Shown here piece by piece: positions 44,706 through 53,425 of a DNA stretch of 64,000 nucleotides (position 1 is its first letter; the number at the start of each line of letters is the position of its first letter). Position numbers and translations under genes: made by a program. The stretch spans positions 2,611,001 to 2,675,000 of the forward strand of contig NZ_CP085173.1 in assembly GCF_020616555.1 (NCBI RefSeq), in the 5' to 3' direction. A model generated the notes under the pieces. The model searched no databases and had not been told where the DNA came from. It saw only the letters and a program-made list of their open reading frames with translations. This stretch comes from Streptomyces longhuiensis. Its GTDB lineage: Bacteria; Actinomycetota; Actinomycetes; Streptomycetales; Streptomycetaceae.

Positions 44706-45875
44706 TCAGCCCGGCGGCCGGGCCCCCGTCAACTCGTCGTAGATGCTGAGCACTTGGGCCACCGTCTCGTCCTCCGTCGGCCATGAGGCCGCCTGCAGCG
44801 TGCCTCGCTCCTTGAGCTGGTCGCGGCGCGCGGGGTCGGACAGGAGGCGGGTGACGGTGTCGGCGAGGGCGCGCGCGTCGCCGTAGGGGACGAGTTCCGC
44901 CGCGTCGCCCACGAGTTCGGGGATGCCGCCGACGTCGGTGGCGACGAGCGGCACGCGCACGTGGAGCGCCTCCTGCGCGAGGACCGAGCGGGACTCCCAA
45001 CTGCTGGCCAGCAGAGCCACATCGGCGGCCGCGAGCAGTTCGGAGACGTCGTCACGGCGCCCCACGAGCCGTACGGGCAGTTGCTCGCTCTCGATCCGGC
45101 GCTGGAGCGCGCCCCGCTCCGGCCCCTCGCCCGCGATGACGAGGAGCGGCACGGGGTCGAGGTGGCGCCAGGTGCGCGCGGCGTCCAGCAGCGTCCCGTA
45201 GCCGCGGTGCTTCACGAGGCTGCCGACGGCCATCAGCAACGGCCGTTCCACAGCGCCGAGTTCGGCCCGCGCCTTGTACTGCATGCGCTCCGGGTCCTCA
45301 GGTCCCTCGGGTCCGGGCACCGGCACGGCTTCCGACGAATCGGGGCGGCGCGGCGCCGGGAAGGCGACCGCGGCCAGCCTGGCGTCACGGGCACCACGGA
45401 CACGCGCTCGCTCGACGAGGTCCGAGGACGTGCCGAGGACCACGGAAGCGGCCCTCGCCACCCGCCGTTCGAGCAGCCGCAGCAGGTGGGCGCGGGCTCC
45501 CTCGGCGTGGGAGCGGGTGTGCCAGGTGACGACGAGGGGCGTGGTCCGGCCGCTGAGCGCGAGGGACGCGCGGAGCCCCGCGTGCAGCCCGTGCGCGTGG
45601 ACGAGGTCGGCGTCGGCGCAGGCGAGCCGGAGCGCTGCGACGGATCCGGGGTCGCTGCTGCGGGGCACGGTGACGTGCTGGGCGCCGACGTCCGCGAAGC
45701 CGTAGACGTGCGCGACCTCGGCGGGGGCGCAGACGGTGACGCGTACTCCCCTGGCGACGAGCCCGGCGGCCAGCGACCTGACGTGCGTGCTGCTTCCGGC
45801 GCTGCCGCCGCCCAGCACTTGCACGGTGCGCAGCGGCGACTGGCCGTGCGCTGGCTGGCTGCTCACGTGACTCAC
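44706..45875 (-). CDS. GT4-family glycosyltransferase
   Basis: This 389-residue protein has the GT-B fold: TVQVLGGGSAGSSTHVRSLAAGL at the start, then LLMAVGSLVKHRGYGTLLDA and the donor site LLASSWESRSVLAQEALHVRVPLVATDVGGIPELV. The GTG at 45875 follows AGGAG by ten bases; the frame to 45974 is an overlong alternative. It is the last gene of the recN operon, after the MraY-like protein, so it may use the lipid-linked product of that enzyme. Acceptor unknown. Confidence 0.88.
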   Translation of the reverse strand: MSHVSSQPAHGQSPLRTVQVLGGGSAGSSTHVRSLAAGLVARGVRVTVCAPAEVAHVYGFADVGAQHVTVPRSSDPGSVAALRLACADADLVHAHGLHAGLRASLALSGRTTPLVVTWHTRSHAEGARAHLLRLLERRVARAASVVLGTSSDLVERARVRGARDARLAAVAFPAPRRPDSSEAVPVPGPEGPEDPERMQYKARAELGAVERPLLMAVGSLVKHRGYGTLLDAARTWRHLDPVPLLVIAGEGPERGALQRRIESEQLPVRLVGRRDDVSELLAAADVALLASSWESRSVLAQEALHVRVPLVATDVGGIPELVGDAAELVPYGDARALADTVTRLLSDPARRDQLKERGTLQAASWPTEDETVAQVLSIYDELTGARPPG

Positions 45876-46040
45876 GTGGCCGGGGCTCCTGGGTCGGTCG
45901 GTGCGGGACGCGCGGGGATGTCGCGCCGTGACGGTCTGGGCCAAGGATGCCAGCCCGTACGGGCGTTCCGGCACCGGGCCGGAGTCCCGACCGTGTCGGA
46001 GTGGGCAACACGTCGCACGGGATCACTCACACGCGTGAAT

Positions 46041-46820
46041 TCAGGCGTGTCGGGCTGACTTCGCCCCGCGGGCCAATGCGGTCACTTTGTCCCCGTATGC
46101 CGCGGCGAGGACCAGTCCGGCCGCGTGCGCGAGGAGTCCGGCGCGCCCGTTCCCGGCGACGACGGCGACGCCGAGCGCCGCGCCCAGGGCGTGGGCCCCG
46201 GTGTCGCCGATCATGGTGCGCCCGTCGAGATCCTCCGGCAGGACCGCTGCCACCGCGCCCATGGGAGCCGCGGCGACGGCCCCTTTGAGCAGTCCGGGCG
46301 CCCCGAGCGCGAGCACGGCAGCCGCCGCCCGCCCGGGCCGTACGTCCACCAGGTTCACGAGGTGCGCCGCGCCGGCGATCACGACACCGGCGAGCGCCTT
46401 GTCCACGGCCCGTTCCTCGAGCAGCGAACCGGCGACGAGCCCCGCGGCGGAGATACCGATCAACTTCACGGCCCCGCTGGTCAGTTCGCCGTCGCGCAGC
46501 GCCGACAGATGGGCCCGGAACCCGCTGCGCGGATCACCGGCGCCCGCCACGTCGTCGTACGCGCCGCACGCCCCCGCCGCGAGCACGGCCAGGACGGCGG
46601 CCCGGCGAGCGGGCCCCGAGGCGGCGGCGGCCGCACCGACGACGGCCCCGGCCACGACGGCCGGTCCGGCGCACAGGTCCACCGCCCGGCCCGCGAAGTT
46701 CGTCCGCTCCCACAGGGCAGGCCCACCCGGCCTGGCCCTCCGCAGCGCCGCATACCCCGCCCGGGCCACGCCGGCACCGGCCGCGAGAGCCGCGAACCGG
46801 CCCACCGCACGCTTCCCCAT
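46041..46820 (-). CDS. MraY/WecA-like membrane protein
   Basis: This 259-residue membrane protein has about eight hydrophobic stretches and the motifs of polyprenyl-phosphate HexNAc-1-P transferases: GAYDDVAG (the Asp pair), HLVNLVDVRPGRA (N-x2-D) and MIGDTGAHALG (GDxGxxxLG). It is shorter than MraY (about 350) and lacks the full cytoplasmic His loop, so it may have a modified reaction. It begins six bases after recN stops and precedes a GT4 gene; together they could make a small lipid-linked glycan. Confidence 0.72.
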   Translation of the reverse strand: MGKRAVGRFAALAAGAGVARAGYAALRRARPGGPALWERTNFAGRAVDLCAGPAVVAGAVVGAAAAASGPARRAAVLAVLAAGACGAYDDVAGAGDPRSGFRAHLSALRDGELTSGAVKLIGISAAGLVAGSLLEERAVDKALAGVVIAGAAHLVNLVDVRPGRAAAAVLALGAPGLLKGAVAAAPMGAVAAVLPEDLDGRTMIGDTGAHALGAALGVAVVAGNGRAGLLAHAAGLVLAAAYGDKVTALARGAKSARHA

Positions 46821-46826
46821 GGGTGG

Positions 46827-48557
46827 TTACGCGTCCGCTCGGGCGGTGGCGAGCAGTTCCTCCGCGTGCGCCCGCGCCGTCTCGGAGTCCTCCTGGCCCG
46901 CCAGCATCCGGGACAGCTCCCGGACCCGGTCCTCGCCCTCGAGGACGGTGACGCCGGACCGGGTCACGGTCCCGTCGTTCGTCTTCTCCACGAGGAGCTG
47001 CCGGTCGGCGAACGCCGCCACCTGCGGAAGGTGCGTGACGACCACGACCTGCGCCGACTTGGCGAGCTTGGCGAGGCGCCGGCCGATCTCCACGGCCGCC
47101 TTGCCGCCGACGCCCGCGTCGACCTCGTCGAACAGATACGTGGGCACGGGATCGGTCCCGGCGAACACGACCTCCACGGCGAGCATCACGCGGGACAGCT
47201 CACCGCCAGAGGCGCCCTTGGCGATCGGCCGCGGCGGGGCGCCCGGGTGCGGCGCGAGCAGCAGCTCGACCTCGTCCACACCGGAGGGGCCGTAGGCGAC
47301 CGTGCGCCCGTCGAGCTCGACGCCGTCCGGGTCGTCGGTGCGCCGGATGTCGAAGGACACGCGCGCGTGGGGCATGGCGAGCGAGGCCAGCTCCTGCGTG
47401 ACGGCTTCCGCGAAGCGTGACGCCGCCTCCGTGCGGGAGTCCGTCAACGCCTGCGCCAGGACGCCCAGTTCACTGCGGAGGCCGTCCCGTTCGGCGGTCA
47501 GCTCACCGACCCGGTCGTCGTCCCCGTCGAGTTCGAGCAGCCGCGCCGAACCCTGCTCGGCCCAGGCGAGCACCTGATCGATGGAATCCCCGTACTTGCG
47601 CGTGAGCTGCGTCAGCGCGGCCCGCCGCTCCTCGACCGCCGCGAGCCGCAGCGGGTCCGCGTCCAGGTCGTCGGCGTATCCGGCGAGTTCCCCCGCCACG
47701 TCGGACAGGAGGATGCCGATCTCGCCGATCCGGTCGGCCAGCGCGGACAGGGCCGGGTCGTGGGAACGCACGGCGTCGAGCGCGCGGTTCGCGCCGCCCA
47801 CGAGTGTGGTGGCGTCGACGCCCTCGGGGTCCTCGGGGTTGCCCGCGAGCGCGGCGTGCGCGGCGGAGGCGGCCGAGGCGAGCGCCTCCGCGTGACCGAG
47901 CCGCTCGGCCTCCGCCGACAGCTCGACGTCCTCGCCGGCGCGCGGCTCGACGGCCGCGATCTCGTCGAGTCCGAAGCGCAGCAGATCTGCTTCCTGGGCG
48001 CGTTCACGCGCGCGCGTGACGATGGTGTCGAGCTCGGTGCTGACGGCTCGCAGACGGCGATACGCGGCCTGGTACTTGGTGAGCGGCACGGCGACCGCGT
48101 CGCCCGCGTACCGGTCGAGGGCCCCGCGTTGCCGGGACAGCTTGAGCAGCCCCTGCTGATCGGTCTGGCCGTGCACGGCGACGAGCTCGTCGGCGAGCTC
48201 GGTCAGCATGCCCACCGGCACCGAACGCCCGCCGAGATGCGCCCGTGAGCGCCCCTCCGCCGAGACGGTCCGGCTGATGAGCAGCGCCCCGTCGTCGAGT
48301 TCGGCACCCGCCTCCTGGGCGCGCACGACGGCCGCGGTGCCCTCGGGCACGGTGATCCGGCCCTCGACGACCGCCGCCTTCGCGCCGATCCGTACGAGGG
48401 CGGGGTCCGCGCGCCCGCCCAGCAGCAGGCCGAGGCTGGTGACCACCATCGTCTTGCCCGCACCGGTCTCGCCGGTCACCGCGGTGAATCCCGGCGACAG
48501 CTCGACCACCGCGTCGTCGATGACTCCGAGCGACCGTATCCGCATCTCCTCCAACAC
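46827..48557 (-). CDS. recN: DNA repair protein RecN
   Basis: This 576-residue SMC-like ATPase aids double-strand break repair. Walker A GETGAGKT, a coiled-coil middle (QAAYRRLRAVSTELDTIVTRARER) and the C-terminal signature GASGGELSRVMLAVE with YLFDEVDAGVGG are present. GTG at 48557 gives VLEEMRIRSLGV; an ATG four codons on (48545) and a GTG at 48563 are alternatives, and the Shine-Dalgarno evidence is weak for all. Normally it directly follows ppnK; here an opposite-strand permease gene separates them. Confidence 0.95.
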   Translation of the reverse strand: MLEEMRIRSLGVIDDAVVELSPGFTAVTGETGAGKTMVVTSLGLLLGGRADPALVRIGAKAAVVEGRITVPEGTAAVVRAQEAGAELDDGALLISRTVSAEGRSRAHLGGRSVPVGMLTELADELVAVHGQTDQQGLLKLSRQRGALDRYAGDAVAVPLTKYQAAYRRLRAVSTELDTIVTRARERAQEADLLRFGLDEIAAVEPRAGEDVELSAEAERLGHAEALASAASAAHAALAGNPEDPEGVDATTLVGGANRALDAVRSHDPALSALADRIGEIGILLSDVAGELAGYADDLDADPLRLAAVEERRAALTQLTRKYGDSIDQVLAWAEQGSARLLELDGDDDRVGELTAERDGLRSELGVLAQALTDSRTEAASRFAEAVTQELASLAMPHARVSFDIRRTDDPDGVELDGRTVAYGPSGVDEVELLLAPHPGAPPRPIAKGASGGELSRVMLAVEVVFAGTDPVPTYLFDEVDAGVGGKAAVEIGRRLAKLAKSAQVVVVTHLPQVAAFADRQLLVEKTNDGTVTRSGVTVLEGEDRVRELSRMLAGQEDSETARAHAEELLATARADA

Positions 48558-48773
48558 GGACACGACCTTACGAGGTCCGGAGCCATGTGTGCGACGGGCC
48601 CTGCCCCGCTTCCCTCCCGGCGGACCGAAATCGCAGGTCGTGCGTGGCTCTGTCCGGTCCTCCCGTCGCGCGTCGTCACCCCTTGTCACCCGTGAGGGTG
48701 GGGACAGCCCCCGGCCGGAACGACCTGCCCGCCACCTGGTGCCCGCGCCCCGCGTGCCCGCACGCTTGATCCC

Positions 48774-50120
48774 ATGAGTAACGGACTGGCCCGGGCGGCC
48801 CTGCGCGCACACCGGCCCGCGTTCGCCGGCACGGCGGTCGCCGCGCTGTTCGCGGCGACGGTGGTGAGCGCGTCGACGACGGTGCTGCTCGCCACGGGCA
48901 CCGACGGACTGCCGGCCGGCGCGCGCCGTCGCATCACGGAGAGCGGCGTCGGCGACATCGCGGCCGTCCTCCTCATCGGTTCGATCTACATGTCGATTTT
49001 CGTGGTCGTCTCGACGATGGGCACGGCCGTCACGCAGCAGCACCGCGAGCTCGCCCTCGTACGCGCCATCGGGGCCCGGCCACGCCAGGTGCGCCGCGCG
49101 GTGGCGAGGCAGGCCCTCGCCGCGTCCGTCCCCGCGGCGCTCACGGGCTTCGCGGCGGGCGGGCTGCTCGCCAGGGCCTGGTTCGCCGGCATGGTCACGC
49201 ACGGCCTGATCCCGGCGGGGGTGCCGTTCCGCTTCAGCTGGGCCGCGCTGCCGGTCTGCCTCGGGGTGGCCGTGGTGACGTCGACGGTCGCCGCGCTGCT
49301 CTCGTCGCTGCGGTTCTCGCTCCTGCGGCCCGCCCACGCCCTGTCCGAGGCGGCGGCGGGCAGGCGGCGCCTCGGCCTGCTCAGGGCGCCGCTCGGCCTG
49401 GTCGCGGTCGCCGGGGCGTGCTTCCTCTCGGTGCTGCTGTCCCGGCAGGACGCAGAGGAGGCGGGCCAGGGCGCGTTCCTCGTCCTGATCCTGTTCTGCG
49501 TGGGGGTGGGCCTGCTCGGCCCGCGGATCGTGGGCCCCGCGGCCTGGCTGGTCTCGGCGCTCGTGGGCCGCTTCGGCGCGAGTGCGCGGCTCGCGATGCT
49601 CAACGTCCGCTCGCAGCCCCGCCGCTTCTCGGCCGCCGTCGTCCCGCTCGTCCTCGTCGTCGGCTTCGGCCTCACCAAGGTCGCCCTGCACACGACGGCA
49701 CAGCACCGCACGGGCTCGGCGGGCAGTACCGGCGAAGTGTGGCTCGACTACATGGGTACGGCGCTGTACGCGGGGTTCGCCGCCATAGCCGCCGCCAACA
49801 CGCTCGCGATGATCTCGTTCGAGCGGCGCCGGGACGTGGCCCTGCTGCGCGTCGTCGGCACCCAGCGCGGCCAGGTGCGCTCCATGGCCGCCTGGGAGGC
49901 CGTCGTCGTCGCCGGTACGGCGCTGCTGCTCGGCGCCCTGATCGCGCTCGCCACGCTCGCGCCGATCCTCGACACGGCGTTCGGCTCGCCGCTGCCGTAC
50001 GTCCCGTGGCCCCTGGCCGCCGGGACCGTCGCGGGCACGCTCCTGCTGACGCTGCTCGCGACCGGTGTCCCGGTGCGGTCGGTGATGCGCCACCGCGCGA
50101 TCACCGTCGTACGGACGTGA
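48774..50120 (+). CDS. Orphan FtsX-type ABC permease
   Basis: This 448-residue membrane protein has two FtsX domains, each ending in the typical cytoplasmic loop: HRELALVRAIGARPRQVRRAVARQA near residue 85 and RRDVALLRVVGTQRGQVRSMAAWEA near 360. The extracytoplasmic loops are very short, unlike MacB (about 650 residues) or the larger double-FtsX exporters. No ATPase gene is beside it. It sits on the opposite strand between ppnK and recN, and ends 16 bases from the ppnK stop. The partner ATPase must lie elsewhere, or the gene is a relic of a transposed operon. Confidence 0.8.
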   Translation: MSNGLARAALRAHRPAFAGTAVAALFAATVVSASTTVLLATGTDGLPAGARRRITESGVGDIAAVLLIGSIYMSIFVVVSTMGTAVTQQHRELALVRAIGARPRQVRRAVARQALAASVPAALTGFAAGGLLARAWFAGMVTHGLIPAGVPFRFSWAALPVCLGVAVVTSTVAALLSSLRFSLLRPAHALSEAAAGRRRLGLLRAPLGLVAVAGACFLSVLLSRQDAEEAGQGAFLVLILFCVGVGLLGPRIVGPAAWLVSALVGRFGASARLAMLNVRSQPRRFSAAVVPLVLVVGFGLTKVALHTTAQHRTGSAGSTGEVWLDYMGTALYAGFAAIAAANTLAMISFERRRDVALLRVVGTQRGQVRSMAAWEAVVVAGTALLLGALIALATLAPILDTAFGSPLPYVPWPLAAGTVAGTLLLTLLATGVPVRSVMRHRAITVVRT

Positions 50121-50136
50121 TCACCTACGCGATGTC

Positions 50137-51042
50137 CTAGTGGGGCTTCCCGCGCCAGCCGGAGACGGGCAGCGCGAACTTGGCGACAAGGCGGTCCGTG
50201 AACGAGGCGTGATGCAGCCGCGCGAGCCGCACCGGCACCGCCCCGCGCCGCACCTCGACGCGCGCGCCGGCGGGCAGCTCCACGGTCCGCCGTCCGTCGC
50301 ACCACAGCACGCCGTGCGGAGTGTGCTGCTGCACCTCGACGGCGAGCACCGAGTCCGGCGACGTCACCAGCGGCTTGGCGAACAGGGCATGAGCGCTGAT
50401 CGGCACCATGAGAAGCGCCTCGACCTCGGGCCACACGACGGGCCCGCCCGCCGAGAACGCGTAGGCCGTGGAGCCGGTCGGCGTCGCGCACACGATGCCG
50501 TCGCAGCCGAAGCCGGTGACGGGACGCCCGTCGATCTCCAGGACGACCTCGAGCATCCGCTCGGCCGACATCTTCTGCACGGCGGCCTCGTTGAGCGCCC
50601 AGTCGCGGTGCACGACATCGCCGTTGCTGTGCACGAGGACGTCGATCGTCATGCGCTCCTCGACCTCGTACGCCTTGGTGACGACGCGGTCGACCACCCT
50701 GTCGAGGTCGTCGCGCTCGGCCTCGGCGAGGAAGCCGACGCGGCCGAGGTTGACCCCGAGCATCGGGACTCCGGAGGCGCGGGCGAACTCGGCGCCGCGC
50801 AGCAGCGTCCCGTCGCCGCCGAGGACGACGAGCAGCTCACAGGCGTCGAGGCACTCCGGAGTCGCCTCCTTCACGAGCTCCACCGACGCCGGGAGCGGCA
50901 GGTCCGCCGCTTCCGACTCCAGGACCCGTACGCCGATGCCGCAGCGCAGCAGCCCCTCGACGACGAGTTCGGCACTCCGGATGGCGGCGGGCCGCCCGGT
51001 GTGCGCGAGCAGGAAAACAGTTCGAGCTCGAGTCTGTGTCAA
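50137..51042 (-). CDS. ppnK: NAD kinase
   Basis: This 301-residue enzyme phosphorylates NAD to NADP. VVLGGDGTLLRGAEFA carries the GGDG motif; ALNEAAVQK and DGIVCATPTGSTAYAFSAGGPVVWPE form the NAD site. The start is TTG (TTG-ACA-CAG), overlapping the tlyA stop as TTGA with GAGGGG five bases upstream. It is the second gene of the tlyA-ppnK pair. Confidence 0.95.
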   Translation of the reverse strand: MTQTRARTVFLLAHTGRPAAIRSAELVVEGLLRCGIGVRVLESEAADLPLPASVELVKEATPECLDACELLVVLGGDGTLLRGAEFARASGVPMLGVNLGRVGFLAEAERDDLDRVVDRVVTKAYEVEERMTIDVLVHSNGDVVHRDWALNEAAVQKMSAERMLEVVLEIDGRPVTGFGCDGIVCATPTGSTAYAFSAGGPVVWPEVEALLMVPISAHALFAKPLVTSPDSVLAVEVQQHTPHGVLWCDGRRTVELPAGARVEVRRGAVPVRLARLHHASFTDRLVAKFALPVSGWRGKPH

Positions 51043-51854
51043 CGCGGCCCCTCCGCCACTGCACGGTCAACGTCCGCCGGGTCGAGTTCGGGCGCACCGG
51101 CGCGCAGCCACAGAAAATACTCGACGTTTCCGGACGGCCCGGGCAGCGGGCTCGCCGTCACGCCCCTTACGCCGAGGCCGAGTTCCCACGCCTGCCGGGC
51201 CACCGTGCGCACCGTCTCGGCCCGCAGTTCCGGGCTGCGCACGACACCGCCGCTGCCGAGGCGGTCCTTGCCGATCTCGAACTGCGGCTTCACCATGAGC
51301 ACCAGGTCCGCGTCGGGCGCCGCGCACCGCGCGAGGGCGGGGAGCACCAGGCCGAGCGGGATGAAGGACAGGTCTCCGACGACCAGGTCCACGGGTTTTC
51401 CATCGATCGCCTCCAGCGTCAACTCGCGTACGTTCGTACGGTCCTTGACGGTGACGCGTTCATCGCTCTGCAATGACCAGGCGAGCTGCCCGTACCCGAC
51501 GTCGACGGCGACGACATGGGCGACGCCGGCCCTCAGCAGTACGTCGGTGAACCCTCCCGTGGACGCCCCCGCGTCGAGCGCGCGGCGTCCCTCGACGGCG
51601 AGCCCCTGCGGCACGAAGGCCGCGAGTGCCCCCGCGAGCTTGTGGCCCCCGCGCGAGACGTAGTCGGGGTCGTTGTCGTCCTGCGTGACCACGATCGCGG
51701 CGGCGGTCTCCACCTGCGTGGCGGGCTTGGTCGCGGTGGTCCTGCCGACCGTGACGCGCCCCGCGGCGATCAGCTGGCTCGCGTGCTCGCGCGAGCGGGC
51801 GAGCTTCCGGCGGACGAGCTCGGCGTCGAGGCGGCGTCGTGCCACTCCTGCCAC
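51039..51854 (-). CDS. tlyA: TlyA-family rRNA 2'-O-methyltransferase
   Basis: This 271-residue protein has an N-terminal S4 domain (RRRLDAELVRRKLARSREHASQLIAAGRVTV) and an RrmJ/FtsJ-type methyltransferase with LDAGASTGGFTDVLLRAGV and VVGDLSFIPLGLVLP. TlyA methylates 16S and 23S rRNA and confers capreomycin sensitivity in mycobacteria. GTG start; it overlaps ppnK by four bases. A small acidic protein gene precedes it by seven bases. Confidence 0.93.
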   Translation of the reverse strand: MAGVARRRLDAELVRRKLARSREHASQLIAAGRVTVGRTTATKPATQVETAAAIVVTQDDNDPDYVSRGGHKLAGALAAFVPQGLAVEGRRALDAGASTGGFTDVLLRAGVAHVVAVDVGYGQLAWSLQSDERVTVKDRTNVRELTLEAIDGKPVDLVVGDLSFIPLGLVLPALARCAAPDADLVLMVKPQFEIGKDRLGSGGVVRSPELRAETVRTVARQAWELGLGVRGVTASPLPGPSGNVEYFLWLRAGAPELDPADVDRAVAEGPR

Positions 51855-51861
51855 GTTCGGT

Positions 51862-52155
51862 TCAGCTCCTGTGTCGGTTCGAGGGTGAGGGCTCGGGGCG
51901 TGCGTCCAACGCGGTCAGCGCGTCACGCAGGCCCCGGTGTACATCCTCGTACACCTCGATGTGTCCGTCGGCAGTGAGGTGGTCGACGTCGGCGAGCCGG
52001 TCGAGCCCGGCGTCCACGTCCGCGTTGCCGGTGGGGGTGCGCGGGACGCCGAGGGGGGCCGGGGCCGCGGGCTCGTGCGACGGTTCGTCCCGAGCCTCCG
52101 GGGCCCCGGCCGCCTGGTCCGGCACCTGGTCGGGGTCCGGATGAGAGTCGTTCAT
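51862..52155 (-). CDS. Small acidic hypothetical protein (97 aa)
   Basis: The protein has a Pro/Glu/Asp-rich N-terminal half and a helical segment NADVDAGLDRLADVDHLTADGHIEVYEDVHRGLRDALTALD (quoted in part: GLDRLADVDHLTADGHIEVY) conserved-looking in amphipathic pattern. It is the first gene of the tlyA-ppnK operon in Streptomyces as I remember it. No named family. It has no signal peptide. Confidence 0.65.
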   Translation of the reverse strand: MNDSHPDPDQVPDQAAGAPEARDEPSHEPAAPAPLGVPRTPTGNADVDAGLDRLADVDHLTADGHIEVYEDVHRGLRDALTALDARPEPSPSNRHRS

Positions 52156-52197
52156 GCCACGACGCTACCGCGTAGCGCTGGGGTACGGTCGACCGCG

Positions 52198-52545
52198 ATG
52201 GCGACGACGCAGGAGTGCCGTGCCGCACTCGACAAACTCTCGGACAATCTGGCGGGCGCGGACGGCGGGGTACGCAGCGCGGCGGCGCTCGACCGCTCGC
52301 TGAGCTGCCATGTCACGGACCTCGGGATCACGTTCACGGGCCGGCTCGAGAACGGCCGGATCGAGGTGGTCGACACGGTCGACGGGCCGCCGCCCGACCG
52401 GGCGCAGATCCGGCTCTCGATGACCGGCGACGACCTGGTCGCGATGGTCGACGGCAGGCTGAACTTCGCGAAGGCCTGGGCCTCCGGCCGGATCAGGCTG
52501 GAGGCCGGCTTCCGCGATCTGCTGCGGCTCAGGACGCTGCTTTAG
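52198..52545 (+). CDS. SCP2 sterol-carrier-like protein
   Basis: This 115-residue protein has the SCP2 domain pattern, ending in SMTGDDLVAMVDGRLNFAKAWASGRIRLEAG, where the strand-helix with D-G-x-L-N-x-x-K-A is the family signature. It may bind a lipid or act as a small-molecule carrier. TACGGT lies eight bases before the ATG, no Shine-Dalgarno. Its last 17 bases overlap the convergent ABC ATPase gene. Confidence 0.78.
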   Translation: MATTQECRAALDKLSDNLAGADGGVRSAAALDRSLSCHVTDLGITFTGRLENGRIEVVDTVDGPPPDRAQIRLSMTGDDLVAMVDGRLNFAKAWASGRIRLEAGFRDLLRLRTLL

Positions 52546-53425
52546 CCACTGCCTTCGCGGACGCCTGCGCATCCTGGGCCGGGTCCTTCCTGGCCTTGCG
52601 CGCGGCCGGCACCACCAGCGGAGTACCGGTCTCCGGATCGTCGATGACCTGGCACTTCATCCCGAAGAGCCGCTCGACGAGATCCGCGGTGACGATATCG
52701 CCCGGCGCTCCCTCGGCGATGACCTCGCCGCCGCGCAGGGCGATCAGGTGGGTGGCGTAGCGGGCCGCGTGGTTGAGGTCGTGCAGCACCGCGACGAGCG
52801 TGCGCCCCTGCTCCTCGTGCAGCTCCGCGCAGAGGTCCAGTACGTCGATCTGGTGCTGGATGTCGAGGTACGTCGTCGGCTCGTCGAGGAGCAGCAGCGG
52901 GGTCTGCTGGGCGAGCGCCATGGCGATCCACACGCGCTGACGCTGACCGCCGGACAGTTCGTCGACAAAGCGATCGGCGAGTTCGGCGACTCCGGTGGAG
53001 GCCATCGACTCCTGCACGATCCGCTCGTCGTCGCCGGACCACTGGCGCAGCAGGCCCTGGTGGGGGTAGCGGCCGCGGGAGACGAGGTCGCCGACGGTGA
53101 TGCCGTCCGGCGCGATCGACGACTGGGGCAGGAGCCCGAGCGTGCGCGCCACCTTCTTCGCCGGCATCGACTGGATGGCCTGCCCGTCCAGGAGCACCCG
53201 GCCCGTCGAGGGCTTCAGCATCCGCGACAGCGCGCGCAGCAGCGTGGACTTGCCACAGGCGTTCGGGCCGACGATCACGGTGAAGGAGTTGTCGGGGATC
53301 TCGACCGAGAGCTCCGACGCGATCACACGCTGGTCGTAGCCCAGGGTGACGTTCTCGGCGGACAGTCGGTTCACGGTGGTACTCCTCCGGTTGTTGCTCT
53401 GGCTGCTGGGGTTCCTGTCGCTCAT
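52529..53425 (-). CDS. Iron-siderophore ABC transporter ATP-binding protein (FecE type)
   Basis: This 298-residue ATPase powers the two FecCD permeases upstream. Walker A GPNACGKST at about residues 54-62, signature LSGGQRQRVWIAMALAQQ and Walker B LLLLDEPTTYLD are all present; the D-loop Tyr-Leu-Asp is typical of siderophore uptake ATPases. The ATG overlaps the second permease stop by four bases. The C-terminal 35 residues are Ala/Lys-rich. Confidence 0.93.
   Translation of the reverse strand: MSDRNPSSQSNNRRSTTVNRLSAENVTLGYDQRVIASELSVEIPDNSFTVIVGPNACGKSTLLRALSRMLKPSTGRVLLDGQAIQSMPAKKVARTLGLLPQSSIAPDGITVGDLVSRGRYPHQGLLRQWSGDDERIVQESMASTGVAELADRFVDELSGGQRQRVWIAMALAQQTPLLLLDEPTTYLDIQHQIDVLDLCAELHEEQGRTLVAVLHDLNHAARYATHLIALRGGEVIAEGAPGDIVTADLVERLFGMKCQVIDDPETGTPLVVPAARKARKDPAQDAQASAKAVAKAAS

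Noticed and set aside
46827..50093. A 1088-codon frame extending recN upstream
   Set aside because: The first half is antisense to the FtsX-type permease; RecN proper begins near 48557.
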